In this document: positions 51,606-60,810 of the stretch, piece by piece
Position numbering within the stretch: the stretch's first letter is position 1
How the letters are laid out: each line of letters starts with the position of its first letter
Source of the DNA: CAVPXC01 sp963709505
Lineage (GTDB): Bacteria; Chloroflexota; Anaerolineae; JAAEKA01
Assembly (NCBI GenBank): GCA_963709505.1
Contig: CAVPXC010000010.1
Coordinates: forward strand, 74,906-138,905
Reading direction: 5' to 3'
DNA length: 64,000 nt
Made by a program: the position numbers and the translations under genes
Notes under the pieces: generated by a model
The model's database searches: none
What the model was told of the DNA's origin: nothing
Seen by the model: the letters and a program-made list of their open reading frames with translations, nothing else

Positions 51606-53088
51606 TCAGTCGTCTAGCAGCCGGCTTTTCCAGGCCGGGAGCGGTTTACGGTCAGGTTTTGGTGTCGACAGACTGGTGGGGACGGCGCCCAACGCTTTGC
51701 GTCCGCCCGAAGGGCCTTGCTCCACCAGCAGCCGCGGCGCGCCGCCGATGAAGCACCCGATGCGCTGCGTGCAGACGGCGCCGGGCAGATCGACTGTGAT
51801 CGCTCCGTTGACCGCCTTGATCGGCCGGGTGTTTCCCTGTTCATCCACCAGCACCGCCTCTGGCGCAATCGCCTTCACACGTATCCGCACCGGCGAGGTT
51901 CCATTCGTCCACAGTACCGTCGTTGTCTTGTCGCCCCGGTCAAAGGTAACGGCCAGCACGTCGCCTCGCTGCTCGCGCCGGGCTGACTCGAAATCGCGCA
52001 GGTAGGTTGTAGCGACCTGGTAAGCCGCAAACGCCGGGCGCGGCGAGTTCGTCGGCGCGCAGCAGGCCGAAGGGCTCGATCAATTCGGGATGGTCGGCGC
52101 TGTTGCGCAGCTTGTAGACCTCCACCCGGCTGGCGCCGCTGGAGAAGGCCAGGGCAAATTCCTGCAGCACAAACGCGGCCTGCTCCTCCAGCGACACTCG
52201 GAAGCGCGGCTTGGACCACGGCGCTTCCTGCGGGTCCTCAGACGGCGGCGCGTTGGTCTCGTTGATCCAGATTTCCTTGCCGGCCATGCCATAGCGGGAT
52301 AACGTCTGCCGGGTCTCGTTCAGCACGTCGACCGTCTGGCTGGGGTTGAAATACAGGTGATAGGTCACGCCGTCGAAGTGGTAGCTGCGGGCGGACGCCT
52401 CCGGGTCCGCGGCGATCGTCTCCAGCAGCCGGTCCAGGTAGCGCCGCCGGCCGTGCTCCCAATCCCAGTAGTAGGTCATGCCCGCCACATGTACCGTCAT
52501 GGCGGGGTCGACATCCTTGATTGCCAGATAGGCGGCTTTCAGCAGCCGCGCGTAGTCCTCCACCGTACCGTCCCAGGTCTTGCCCGGATGGCCGTCCATC
52601 CACACGTCCGGTTCGTTCCAGATGATCCAATGGCGGATGCGGCCTTGGTATTGCTGGGCCATGCGTCGCGCGAAGGCTTCCCAGTAGAACATGTCGGGAA
52701 CGGCGCGGCTCGACCTGTCGCCGGCCCAATCGGGCGCGATCGCCCAGTCCGGTGTGCCGATCAACAGGCCGACGACCTCCCGCCCGGCAGCCAGTTCCCC
52801 TTCGACGATCGGATCGGGCACATTGGCGGGTTTCCAGTCCGCCGGTCCGGCCGGCTGGATCACGTCCCAGCGCAAGATAACGCGCGTGTAGCCTACCCCG
52901 GCCTCGCTTGCGGCCGCGGGATTGACGAAGCTCTCGACGATGCCGAATCGAGGGTCAGGCGGGGAAGCCTGGGCTAGCCCAGGGACGGCAGTGAGAAAGG
53001 CGAGTATCACCGCAACGCCGATGCCAAGCACACGTCGCCCGGCCAGGACTGCGCAAGGGCCGGTCCACCCCTTCCGAAGGTTTCGCAC
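51606..53088 (-). CDS. secreted clan-A glycoside hydrolase-like protein, frameshifted
   Basis: ATG 53088 starts a product with signal peptide (LGIGVAVILAFLTAVPGLAQA). The TIM-barrel domain has GYTRVILRWDVIQP, the acid/base Glu in WIIWNEPDVW and the candidate nucleophile Glu in EIWINETNAPPSE, the pattern of GH39/GH5-type enzymes. Near 52036 the frame shifts at a G run; the second frame continues as PAFAAYQVATTYLRDFE and LAVTFDRGDKTTTVLW, a C-terminal beta domain. Repaired length is about 493 residues. It would cleave an extracellular polysaccharide. Confidence 0.82.
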
Positions 53089-53217
53089 AAACCGGCCATA
53101 GCAGGCAGGTATTTGTCCGATTCACAGTCTCATCGCTCACCACGGATTTCCACTACAGTCTCATCCGTCACTGCGACCAACGCAGGATATGTTCCGAAAA
53201 GCAGCCTAAAAACAAAC

Positions 53218-53248
53218 AAACCGAGAAAGGCGACCGCCTTTCTCGGTT
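53218..53248 (-). terminator. terminator of the tRNA-Leu gene
   Basis: A 14-bp perfect stem (aaccgagaaaggcg at 53219-53232, complement 53235-53248) is followed on the reverse strand by TGTTTGTTTTTAG. It begins 13 bp after the tRNA 3' end. Confidence 0.8.
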
Positions 53249-53260
53249 CAATCGTTGAGG

Positions 53261-53343
53261 TGCCCCCGGTCCGACTCGAACGGACACGCCCGAAAGGGCA
53301 CAGGCCCTCAACCTGCCGTGTATGCCAATTCCACCACGGGGGC
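53261..53343 (-). tRNA. tRNA-Leu (anticodon GAG)
   Basis: The reverse strand folds as an 83-nt class II tRNA. The acceptor is GCCCCCG/CGGGGGC. The D arm is GTGGAATTGGCATAC. The anticodon stem GCAGG/CCTGT encloses loop TTGAGGG, giving anticodon GAG. A long variable arm GCCCTTTCGGGC, as in tRNA-Leu and tRNA-Ser, is followed by the T arm GTCCGTTCGAGTCGGAC and discriminator A. The terminal CCA is not encoded (ACCT follows). Confidence 0.93.
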
Positions 53344-53392
53344 AGTTACAGAAGGAATTATAGCGCAAAACTGCGTTGAGTTAAGAAGCGGG

Positions 53393-54454
53393 TTACACCT
53401 GGACCAGCACCGATCGCCGATACCACTCCCACAAGCGCCGCACACCCTCCTGCACCGAGGTCTTGGGGTCGTAGCCGAGCAGCCGCCGGGCTTTGGAGAT
53501 ATCGGCATAGGTGGTGGGCATGTCGGCGTCTGGCATGGAGGCGGGCTGCAGAGCGGCGGGCCGGCCCGCCAGCTCCTCCAGCAGGCGCACGAAATCGCTC
53601 AGGAGGATCGGCTCACCGCGGCCCAGGTTAATGATCTCATACCCCAGCGGCCGGTCAGCGGCTGCCACTACACCGGCCGCGATATCGGCGACGTAGGTCC
53701 AGTCGCGATACATCTGGCCCTGGTTGTACAAGGGCACTTCACGGCCGAAGAAGATGTTGTCCAGTACCTTGTAGGCCATCATGTCGGGCCGGTTGCGGGG
53801 GCCATAGACTGTGAAAAAGCGCAGGGCGGTGACGTTCTGGCCGTAAAGGTGATGGTAGGTGAAGGCCATCATCTCGGCTGCCCGCTTGGTGGCCGGGTAG
53901 GGCGCCAGGGGCCGGTCGCAGAGGTCCGTCTCAACAAACGGGATCACTCGGGTGGCGCCGTAAACCGAGGAGGTGGATGCCAGCACGAAGTTGCCCGTGC
54001 CGTGGCGACGAGCTGCCTCCAGCAGGTTCAATGTGCCTACCTGGTTAACGTCTACATACAGGTGCGGATCCTCGATGGAATTGCGCACGCCCGCCATCGC
54101 CGCCAGGTGGATGACAGCATCGAAAGCGTGTTTCTCAAAGATCCGGGCCAGCAGTTCACGGTCGCGGACGTCGCCCTCGAGAAACTGAAAAGGAGAGTGG
54201 AGCGGTGTAGGGTGGAGGGTGTAGGGTGGGGTGATCTAGCGCTGTTTGAACTGGGTGGTTTGTCTGCTGCGCTCACGCTCGAAGGAGTTACGATCGCTGG
54301 TTGTTTGTAGCTCCGCCACGTTCACGCGTTTGCGGGCCGGGTCGTAGTAGTCGTTGAGGTTGTCCAGGCCAACGACCCGATCGCCGCGGCGCAGCAGCGC
54401 ATCGACGACGTGGCTCCCGACAAAGCCGGCTGAGCCGGTTACAAGTAGGTTCAT
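53393..54454 (-). CDS. NAD-dependent sugar epimerase (UDP-glucuronate 4-epimerase-like) with in-frame TAG
   Basis: One reading frame of 354 codons runs from ATG 54454 to 53393. It opens NLLVTGSAGFVGSHVVDALL (NAD loop) and DNLNDYYDPARKR. At 54238-54236 it contains TAG, followed in the same frame by a low-complexity stretch TPPYTLHPTPLHS and then PFQFLEGDVRDRELLARIF. The catalytic Ser/Tyr/Lys of an extended SDR follow (STSSVYG, YPATKRAAE), with RFFTVYGPRNRPDM. The family match is good on both sides, so the stop and the simple-sequence insert are the only damage. The protein would interconvert UDP-hexuronates for the polysaccharide cluster. Confidence 0.82.
54191..54232. repeat. heptamer repeat inside the epimerase reading frame
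   Basis: Copies of gggtgta and gggtgga in tandem, of the same type as the intergenic array at 50566-50637, interrupt the region encoding the second strand of the epimerase and lie directly before the in-frame TAG. Confidence 0.7.
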
Positions 54455-54475
54455 GCTCGCGAACCGAAGCGCTGG

Positions 54476-56138
54476 CTATGAAATCTGGGCGGCGTCCGGT
54501 TGGCTGCGCGTGCGACGGCGACGACGACCACCACCGGGCTTGACGCTGTCGCCGCTGGCGTCGGTTTCGTACTGGCTGGCATACTGGTAATAGTAATAAT
54601 AGTGGTAACCGCTTTTGCGCTCGGTCAGCTTGTTCAAGACCACACCGAGAGGATGGACGCCCACACTCTCAAGCCGTTCCACGGCCTGGATCAGCATCTC
54701 GCCGCGTACGTCTCCTACGCCGACAACCAGCACCGTGCCATCCACCCGACCGGCCAGAATCGATGCGTCGGCCACCGCCAGTACCGGCGGCATGTCGAAC
54801 AGCACGACGTCCGATTGGCTCTTTAGAAGTCTCGATCACCTCTTGCATGCGGCCCGAGCCGAGCATCTCGGCCGGGTTGGGCGGGATCGGTCCGGTGACC
54901 AGGATGCGCAGGTTGGGTACGTCGGTGTCCTGCAAGTAGATGGACGGATCATGCTGCTTGTCGAGCAGGGCGGTGCTCAAGCCCGTATGGTTTGGTATTC
55001 GGAAGATCTTGTGGAGGTTGGGACGCCGCAGGTCGGCGTCGACCAGGATCACGCGCTTGTCGGCCTGTGCCAACACGATGGCCAGGTTAGCCGAGGTGGT
55101 GGACTTGCCCTCGCCTGGTGTGGAGCTGGTCACCACGAGGGTTGTCAGCGGCTTGTCAAGCGACGAGAACTGCAGATTGGTGCGCAGGACGCGATAGGCC
55201 TCGGCGCTCGGCGATCTGTTGGTGGCGTTGGCCACCAGCCGGTCTGACGGGGTCGCACCTTCCAGCTTGACTACGCCGCCCAGGGTAGCCAGGCCGGTCA
55301 GGTCGCGCACGTGGTCGGGGGTCTTGACGGTGTCGTCGAGATACTCGATCAGGAAGGCAATTCCCAGGCCCACGAGCGCGCCTATGAGAGCCGCTAACAG
55401 CGTGTTAAAGAGAACGCGGGGCCGAATGGGGTTGAGGGGCGGCACGGCCGGGGTCGTCAATACGATATTGTCGGTCGTCTGTACTTCGGCCAGACGCAGA
55501 TCCTCTAAGCTCTTGCTCAGGTTGTTGTAGGTGGTTTGATAGCGGGTGACCAGGCGTTCCAGTCGATCGCGCTCGTTGCTGTTCTGCTCGGTGGCAGCCA
55601 GTTTATTGAAGGCCTGCTCTGTCTGCTCCAGATCGGCTTCCGTTGCTGTCAGCTCATCCTGTAGTTCTTTACGCGAATCGGCAAAGCGCTGCTGCTGGCG
55701 CGCCCGGTTCATCCGCATGAAGACGTCGGGCAGGATGTTGGCCAGACTAGCGGCCACCTTGGGATTGTTGGATTGGACGCTGAGCTGTACCAACTGCGTA
55801 TCCCTAACCTGGGTCACGGAAACCGAAACATCGAAAGCCCGTTGCAGTTCATTGAGCCCACCGGCGTAGCCCAGATCGAGGGCGGCCTGTTGCAAGGTGG
55901 GCCAATCCTGGAGCATTGCGGCGTACGTCCGTGCGACGCGCTCGCTGGTGATGATGTCGGTGTAATCGGCCCGTGCGGTACTGGAACGTGCCTGGTTGAT
56001 GAACACCGTAGCCTTCGCCTCGTAAACAGGCGTTTGCTGACGGCTGATAAAAAAGGCGGCCGTGCCGGCAACTGCAGAGCAGAGGATTACCAGCCAAAGC
56101 CATCTACGAACGAGGACAAAGTAATTGCGAAGATCCAT
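54476..56138 (-). CDS. Wzc-like polysaccharide co-polymerase / tyrosine autokinase, frameshifted
   Basis: ATG 56138 opens a Wzz domain with a membrane segment (LWLVILCSAVAGTAAFFI), a periplasmic coiled coil (residues 140-230) and a second segment (LLAALIGALVGLGIAFLIEYL). The BY-kinase domain follows: Walker A SSTPGEGKSTTSANLA, Walker A' VILVDADLRRPN. Near 54826 one extra base shifts the frame; Walker B VVLFDMPPVL and a Tyr-rich tail (GYHYYYYYQYASQY) are in the second frame. Repaired length is about 553 residues. It controls export and chain length of exopolysaccharide by autophosphorylation. Confidence 0.88.
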
Positions 56139-56189
56139 AGAAATCCACTACCTCTTTATTTACTACTCTGTAAAATCAATCCTTGCGTA

Positions 56190-56275
56190 GTGTCACCCTG
56201 AGGCTCGGCGAAGGGTCCCCGTCTTGCAGAGCAGGGACCCTTCGCCGAGCCTCAGGGTGACACTACGCAGAAACT
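56190..56275. repeat. REP-like palindrome (gtgtcaccctgaggctcggc family)
   Basis: Arms gtgtcaccctgaggctcggc plus gaaggg and the exact complement at 56240-56270, with a loop of about 20 bp. The flanks (aacttggtttacagg) also recur next to the copy at 42933-42975. No gene lies in the 247-bp gap; the autokinase promoter should be here. Confidence 0.8.
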
Positions 56276-56385
56276 TGGTTTACAGGGTATTTACTTCAAA
56301 ACACACACATAATGATTATAGCACAGCGGGACAGTGGGCACAATCTTGCGAGGTGCCGTCTTGGCTGACATATCGGGCGGTAGTT

Positions 56386-57576
56386 TCATGCACGGGCGGA
56401 AGTGGCCAGGCGCCATAGGTGGAGGGCGCGCAGGCGCCACAAATTCCGGCCTGGCTCGACGCCATAGCGCGCCTGCAGCCAGGTCGCCTCAGGAATTAGG
56501 CCCCGCCACAGAAGTCCGACGCCGTCCCGCACGCGATCGACCAACGCCATCTGAATCAAAAAGCGGCGATGGCCATGGTTGCCGGGCCGCATCGCGAGCA
56601 GGGCCTGATCCAGGTGCAGACGGTCGATCAGCCAGCGCCGCCAGCGGCGGGGGGCCAGCGACTTCAGAGACTCATCGGGAACTGCCGAGTCCATCAGGCG
56701 CTGTGCCAGGCTGAGCACGGTCCACACCACGGCGGCCACACGCCAATCCCTCGCGCGGGCCGTGACCTGTGTCCAATCCAGCGGGTAGGTGGCCACCAGC
56801 AGGTGCACGTCCAGCAAGTTGCGCAGCCACGGGGCGCTGAACTGGTGATTGATCGCCTGGTGGAGACAGAGGTGGATCAGCGCATCTTCCGGTGCCATCA
56901 CGCAGAAGCTCTGGCCCTCCAAAGTCATGGGCACACGGCGCCGCCAGATGCCGTCGTGGTCGACGGCCGTCGTGTGGCGAACCCACTCGCCGCGAATCGC
57001 CGGCCACTGCAGTTCGATGAGCTCCAGGCCAAGGCCATGGCCCACCATCTTCTGCTCGCCGCCATAGAGCAAAGCCAGCGCATCAGGGCGGTCTTCGTTA
57101 CTGCTGAGACGATATCCCAGGTCCTGGAGCACGGCAGTGGCCAGTGGCAGCTGTTCCACCTGGATCCACAAGTCCAGGTCGCCGCGCCCGCGGCAGACAG
57201 GGTTGGGATAGACGGTAAACGCCAGCGCCGCGCCCTTCATCCAAATGAAGTCCACGCCAGCCTGGCGGAGGGCCAGCAAGACGCGCTCGATCTCCCAATC
57301 CAGAGACGCGGTCGTGACCGTCGTCTGATAGTAGATATCCTGCCACAGGGCAGCCACGTCTGCGGGCAACCCGGCCAGCAATTCGGCCTGTTGCATGCGG
57401 TAGAAGCCGAAGATCACCAGGCCCTGCTGATGCAGCCAGACCAGGTCCTCTTGTTGCACGGTATGGGTTTCCAGCCAGGCGGCCAGCGGCTCCGGTCCTT
57501 CGGCCGCCAGTGCCCGCACCAGCCCGCGCCGAGCATCCTGCAGCCTGTTCGCACCTACAGGTGATGAGGTTGGCAT
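56386..57576 (-). CDS. nucleotidyltransferase-fold protein (PF14907-like)
   Basis: The 396-residue protein has the family core FIWMKGAALAFTVYPNPVCRGRGDLDLWI, in which KG and the GRGDLDLW acidic pair form the nucleotidyltransferase-like site. A helical C-terminus with LIHLCLHQAINHQF follows. Members sit in capsule and exopolysaccharide loci. Biochemical function is not established. It starts at 57576 and overlaps the 3' end of the upstream dehydratase frame by 22 bp. Confidence 0.8.
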   Translation of the reverse strand: MPTSSPVGANRLQDARRGLVRALAAEGPEPLAAWLETHTVQQEDLVWLHQQGLVIFGFYRMQQAELLAGLPADVAALWQDIYYQTTVTTASLDWEIERVLLALRQAGVDFIWMKGAALAFTVYPNPVCRGRGDLDLWIQVEQLPLATAVLQDLGYRLSSNEDRPDALALLYGGEQKMVGHGLGLELIELQWPAIRGEWVRHTTAVDHDGIWRRRVPMTLEGQSFCVMAPEDALIHLCLHQAINHQFSAPWLRNLLDVHLLVATYPLDWTQVTARARDWRVAAVVWTVLSLAQRLMDSAVPDESLKSLAPRRWRRWLIDRLHLDQALLAMRPGNHGHRRFLIQMALVDRVRDGVGLLWRGLIPEATWLQARYGVEPGRNLWRLRALHLWRLATSARA

Positions 57577-59735
57577 GTCATTTTCGTCTCAGCGGAGTGG
57601 CAGTGCAGGTGGCAGGTGGCAGAGTGGCAGATCTGCAACTTGCCACCTGCCACTCTGCCACTCAATGCGCCGACGCTTGTGGCGTTGTAGCGGGGAAATA
57701 GCCTGGCCTGAAAGGCCGGGCTGCCGGAGAGGCCGTTCGTAGGCATGTCGGGATTCGGTTGCAGATCGGTATCGCCTGCGTCCGCCGGACGAAACTCGGG
57801 GACCAGGCCCTGCAGCCCGCGTATGATGGCGGCTCCATCCCCACGCATGGCGACAGCAGCCAGTTCGTCAATGGACTGGTCCAGCTCGTCCGGCGCCAGG
57901 CGGCTGGCGTTGCTGGCGATGAAGATCTTTTCGTGCGCCGTGTTTTGGTAGTCCTCGCCGGGTACAAAGAGCTCCTCGAACAGCTTCTCCCCAGGGCGAA
58001 TGCCGGTAAACACGATGTCGATGTCACGCCCCACCTCAAGACCGGAGAGGTCGATCAGGTCACGTGCCAGGTCGACGATCTTGACCGGTTCACCCATGTC
58101 GAGGACGAAAGTTTCGCCGCCATTACCCAGCGCGGCGGCCTGAAGCACCAGCTGCACGGCCTCTGGGATGGTCATGAAAAAGCGCTTCATCTCCGGGTCA
58201 GTCACAGTCACCGGACCGCCGGCTGCAATTTGCTTCTCAAAGGTGAGCACGACACTGCCCCGGCTGCCGAGCACGTTGCCGAAGCGCACCGCCACGTACG
58301 GCCGCTCGCTGCGCCTGGCCGCCTGCTGCACCAACAGCTCGGCGACGCGCTTGCTGGCGCCCATAATGCTGGTCGGATTGACCGCCTTGTCGGTGGAGAT
58401 CAGAACGAAACGCTCTACGCCGGCGGCCAGGGCGGCCTCCAGCACGTTGCGTGTTCCCAAGACGTTGTTCGTGATCGCTTCGCTGGGGTTTTCCTCCATC
58501 AGCGGCAGATGCTTGTGCGCCGCGGCGTGGAAGACAACCTGGGGACGATGCTGCTCGAAGATGGCCTGCAGCCGCTCGGCAAAGCGCACGTCGGCGATCA
58601 CGGGGACGATGAAGGGTGACTGCGGAACAAGCAACGACGAGGCTGACGGGTTGACAGACGGGGTTTTCTGGCGAGCGGTCAGGCGCTTGAGCTCGTTGCT
58701 TATCTCGAACACGCTGTTCTCACCGTGGCCGACTATCACTAACTTGGACGGCTTGCAGCGCATGATCTGGCGGCACAGCTCACTGCCGATGGACCCGCCG
58801 CCACCCGTGACGAGCACGCAGCGGCCGCGCAGGAGTTCCTGGACCGCGGCGATGTCGGTGCGAACCGGTTCACGGCGCAACAGGTCCTCGATTTCGACGT
58901 TGCGCAGCTGCCTAACGCTTACCTGGCCGCCGAGCAACTCGTACAGGCCGGGCATGGTCTTGGCGGGGATGCCCGCCTGCTCGCAGATGGCGAGCACCTC
59001 ACGGATAGCCTTGCCCGGCGCCGTGGGCATGGCGATGATCACCTGGTCGATCTTGTATTCTCCAACCAGGTCGGGCAGGCAAGACCGGTCGCCCAGTACC
59101 GGCAGGCCGCGGATGCGCATCCCTCGCTTGCGCGCGTCGTCGTCCATGAAGGCGATCGGGTCGAGGCCAAGCTGCGGGTTGGCGCGCATCTCCCGGGCAA
59201 TCATCGTGCCGGCCTCACCGGCTCCCATGATCAGCACGCGTTGGGTCGATTGGCCGGCGCGGCCGCGCTGCAGCCACAGGTCGGCGGTGCGCACGCTGAA
59301 GCGGGTGGCGCCAATCGCCAGGACTACCAGCAGGGCGTTGATGAAGGGAACGGAACGCGGCAGGCCGCAGGCAGATTGCAGGGCATCGCAGATTCCAAGG
59401 GCCGGGATGCGTACGCCGAAGAACACCACGACGATCAGAACCGTTGCGATCAGAACTGCCGCCACAATCTGCGCCATCTCGCCGACACTGGCATAGCGCC
59501 AGTAGCGGCTGTAGAGGCCACAGAGATAGAAGGTGACCAGACTGATGGCCGTGGCCACGGCGATATACAGCAGCAGCGCCGGTGCGTTCTTGCCGAGTGC
59601 TTGAACGCCGTCGACGCGCAGCATCAGCGCCAGGGCCGGGGTCAGGCACAGCAGAATCGCGTCCAGCAGCATGAAGTGCCGGTTGCGCAGTCGCAGCAAC
59701 AGATGGGGCTTTAGCGAAGAGGTGAGTTTGTTCAA
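57555..59735 (-). CDS. membrane-bound UDP-GlcNAc 4,6-dehydratase (PglF/WbpM/CapD-like)
   Basis: The 726-residue protein has four N-terminal membrane segments (FMLLDAILLCLTPALALML, LLLYIAVATAISLVTFYLCGLYS and two more). A regulatory Rossmann domain follows (VLIMGAGEAGTMIAREM), then the catalytic SDR domain: VLVTGGGGSIGSELCRQI, VFHAAAHKHLPLME, STDKAVNPTSIMGASKR and FVLDMGEPVKIVDLA. This architecture defines PglF/WbpM, which make UDP-4-keto-6-deoxy-GlcNAc. The start is TTG 59735. The last 25 residues are encoded by an intergenic-type inverted repeat, so the natural stop has probably been lost or moved. Confidence 0.9.
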   Translation of the reverse strand: MNKLTSSLKPHLLLRLRNRHFMLLDAILLCLTPALALMLRVDGVQALGKNAPALLLYIAVATAISLVTFYLCGLYSRYWRYASVGEMAQIVAAVLIATVLIVVVFFGVRIPALGICDALQSACGLPRSVPFINALLVVLAIGATRFSVRTADLWLQRGRAGQSTQRVLIMGAGEAGTMIAREMRANPQLGLDPIAFMDDDARKRGMRIRGLPVLGDRSCLPDLVGEYKIDQVIIAMPTAPGKAIREVLAICEQAGIPAKTMPGLYELLGGQVSVRQLRNVEIEDLLRREPVRTDIAAVQELLRGRCVLVTGGGGSIGSELCRQIMRCKPSKLVIVGHGENSVFEISNELKRLTARQKTPSVNPSASSLLVPQSPFIVPVIADVRFAERLQAIFEQHRPQVVFHAAAHKHLPLMEENPSEAITNNVLGTRNVLEAALAAGVERFVLISTDKAVNPTSIMGASKRVAELLVQQAARRSERPYVAVRFGNVLGSRGSVVLTFEKQIAAGGPVTVTDPEMKRFFMTIPEAVQLVLQAAALGNGGETFVLDMGEPVKIVDLARDLIDLSGLEVGRDIDIVFTGIRPGEKLFEELFVPGEDYQNTAHEKIFIASNASRLAPDELDQSIDELAAVAMRGDGAAIIRGLQGLVPEFRPADAGDTDLQPNPDMPTNGLSGSPAFQARLFPRYNATSVGALSGRVAGGKLQICHSATCHLHCHSAETKMTCQPHHL
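57593..57664. repeat. inverted heptamer-type repeat (gtggcag)
   Basis: gtggcaggtggcagagtggc (57609-57628) is matched by gccacctgccactctgccac (57642-57661). It lies in the overlap zone of the dehydratase 3' end and the upstream side of the nucleotidyltransferase gene. Confidence 0.8.
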
Positions 59736-59983
59736 ATCGAGACCTATGGAAACGGACGCGCCCAGATACGCAGGCGCAATTCCTCGCCCACCATCTCGAA
59801 CTTAGGCGTGCGGCCCGAGCGTGCACGACAGTTGTACGATCAGCCGCGGCACTCCTGTGTCGATAGGCGCTTTGGGAACCATCCCGGAGGGACATGGCGC
59901 CCAACTGCGTGAGCAGGGTGGCAATGGCTCGGTTGCGCTCCCGTGCCGATGTACACCCGGTTGATTGCGCTTCAAGTTTTTCG
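59736..59983. other. 248-bp gap without recognisable gene
   Basis: The reverse strand contains a frame through AIATLLTQLGAMSLRDGS that I cannot assign to any family and that has no start or ribosome binding site. No repeat or terminator stands out. Confidence 0.3.
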
Positions 59984-60406
59984 TTAGCGATTCCAGTCTT
60001 CGATGAGTAACCCTGGTACTTTCTCGAAATCCCTGAGGTTGCTTGTGACCAACGTCCCCCCGGCCGCCAGCACGATGGCGGCAATGCGCAGATCCTGAGT
60101 GCCGATGCGTATCCGCTGATCACGGAGCTTCTGTAACGTCGCCGTTGCCGCAGGTGTTAAGGGCAACACATTTACATGAGCGAAATAGCGCACCGTAGCC
60201 AGCAGTCGGTCATATGCCAACAGCAAATCGGGTCCTTCGGTCGCCTGATCGACAGCAGCCAATCGGCCTCTCAGTTGTTCGCGTACAGTGATAACCGTCG
60301 TGAAGACCACGTCAGGTGATACGGCAGAAAGTCGTCGTAACACCGAGGCTCGCCCCGCCTGCTGATGCGTCACGGTGTCGGTATCGAGGACAAACGGCGC
60401 AGTCAC
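59984..60406 (-). CDS. PIN-domain ribonuclease toxin (VapC-like)
   Basis: The 140-residue protein has the PIN acidic residues in order: FVLDTDTVTHQQ near the N-terminus, VITVREQLRGRL, GTQDLRIAAIVLAAGGTLVTSNLRDF and the final KVPGLLIEDW. VapC toxins cleave RNA, often tRNA. The start is GTG 60406, overlapping the antitoxin stop as GTGA, so toxin translation depends on antitoxin translation. It is inserted between the dehydratase and aminotransferase genes of the polysaccharide locus. Confidence 0.87.
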   Translation of the reverse strand: MTAPFVLDTDTVTHQQAGRASVLRRLSAVSPDVVFTTVITVREQLRGRLAAVDQATEGPDLLLAYDRLLATVRYFAHVNVLPLTPAATATLQKLRDQRIRIGTQDLRIAAIVLAAGGTLVTSNLRDFEKVPGLLIEDWNR

Positions 60407-60711
60407 TTCACCGGCCTCTCAGCAGAGCGTTCGGCATAGATCTCCTGTAACATTGGCTCCAGCGTTGAATTGTCGGCAAATAAACCCGCTGTATCCAGCC
60501 AAGGGTTTCTTTCTGCGCCTGGATTTGCCTGAGGTGTAGATACCTCAATCGAGGTCACCTCAGTCCCTCTTAGCCACTCTTCCAGCGTTAGTTTCAAACG
60601 CTCCAAGGCTTCGTGTCGCGTTCGGCCCTCCACCCGACAGTCAGGGACGGCGGGTGCAATGGCAATGTATCTTCCAACTGAGTGCTCTCGTAGCATGACC
60701 GTATATCTCAT
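60403..60711 (-). CDS. HicB-like antitoxin
   Basis: From ATG 60711 the 102-residue product begins RYTVMLREHSVGRYIAIAP, then PDCRVEGRTRHEALERLKLTLEEWL. This is the partial RNase H-fold HicB domain with the typical 'GxTxxEALxxxxxxL' pattern. The C-terminal 45 residues, rich in Pro, Glu and Ala, are probably the toxin-binding tail. There is no helix-turn-helix or ribbon-helix-helix. HicB normally partners HicA; here the overlapping partner is a PIN protein. Confidence 0.78.
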   Translation of the reverse strand: MRYTVMLREHSVGRYIAIAPAVPDCRVEGRTRHEALERLKLTLEEWLRGTEVTSIEVSTPQANPGAERNPWLDTAGLFADNSTLEPMLQEIYAERSAERPVK

Positions 60712-60810
60712 CTCAAGCCTCCAGTTCACGCGCCAACAGTAAATGATCACTCATCCCATTATAGCCCACCTGGCCCGGCCGGTCAATCGCACCGGGCCAG
60801 CCCTCCGTCC

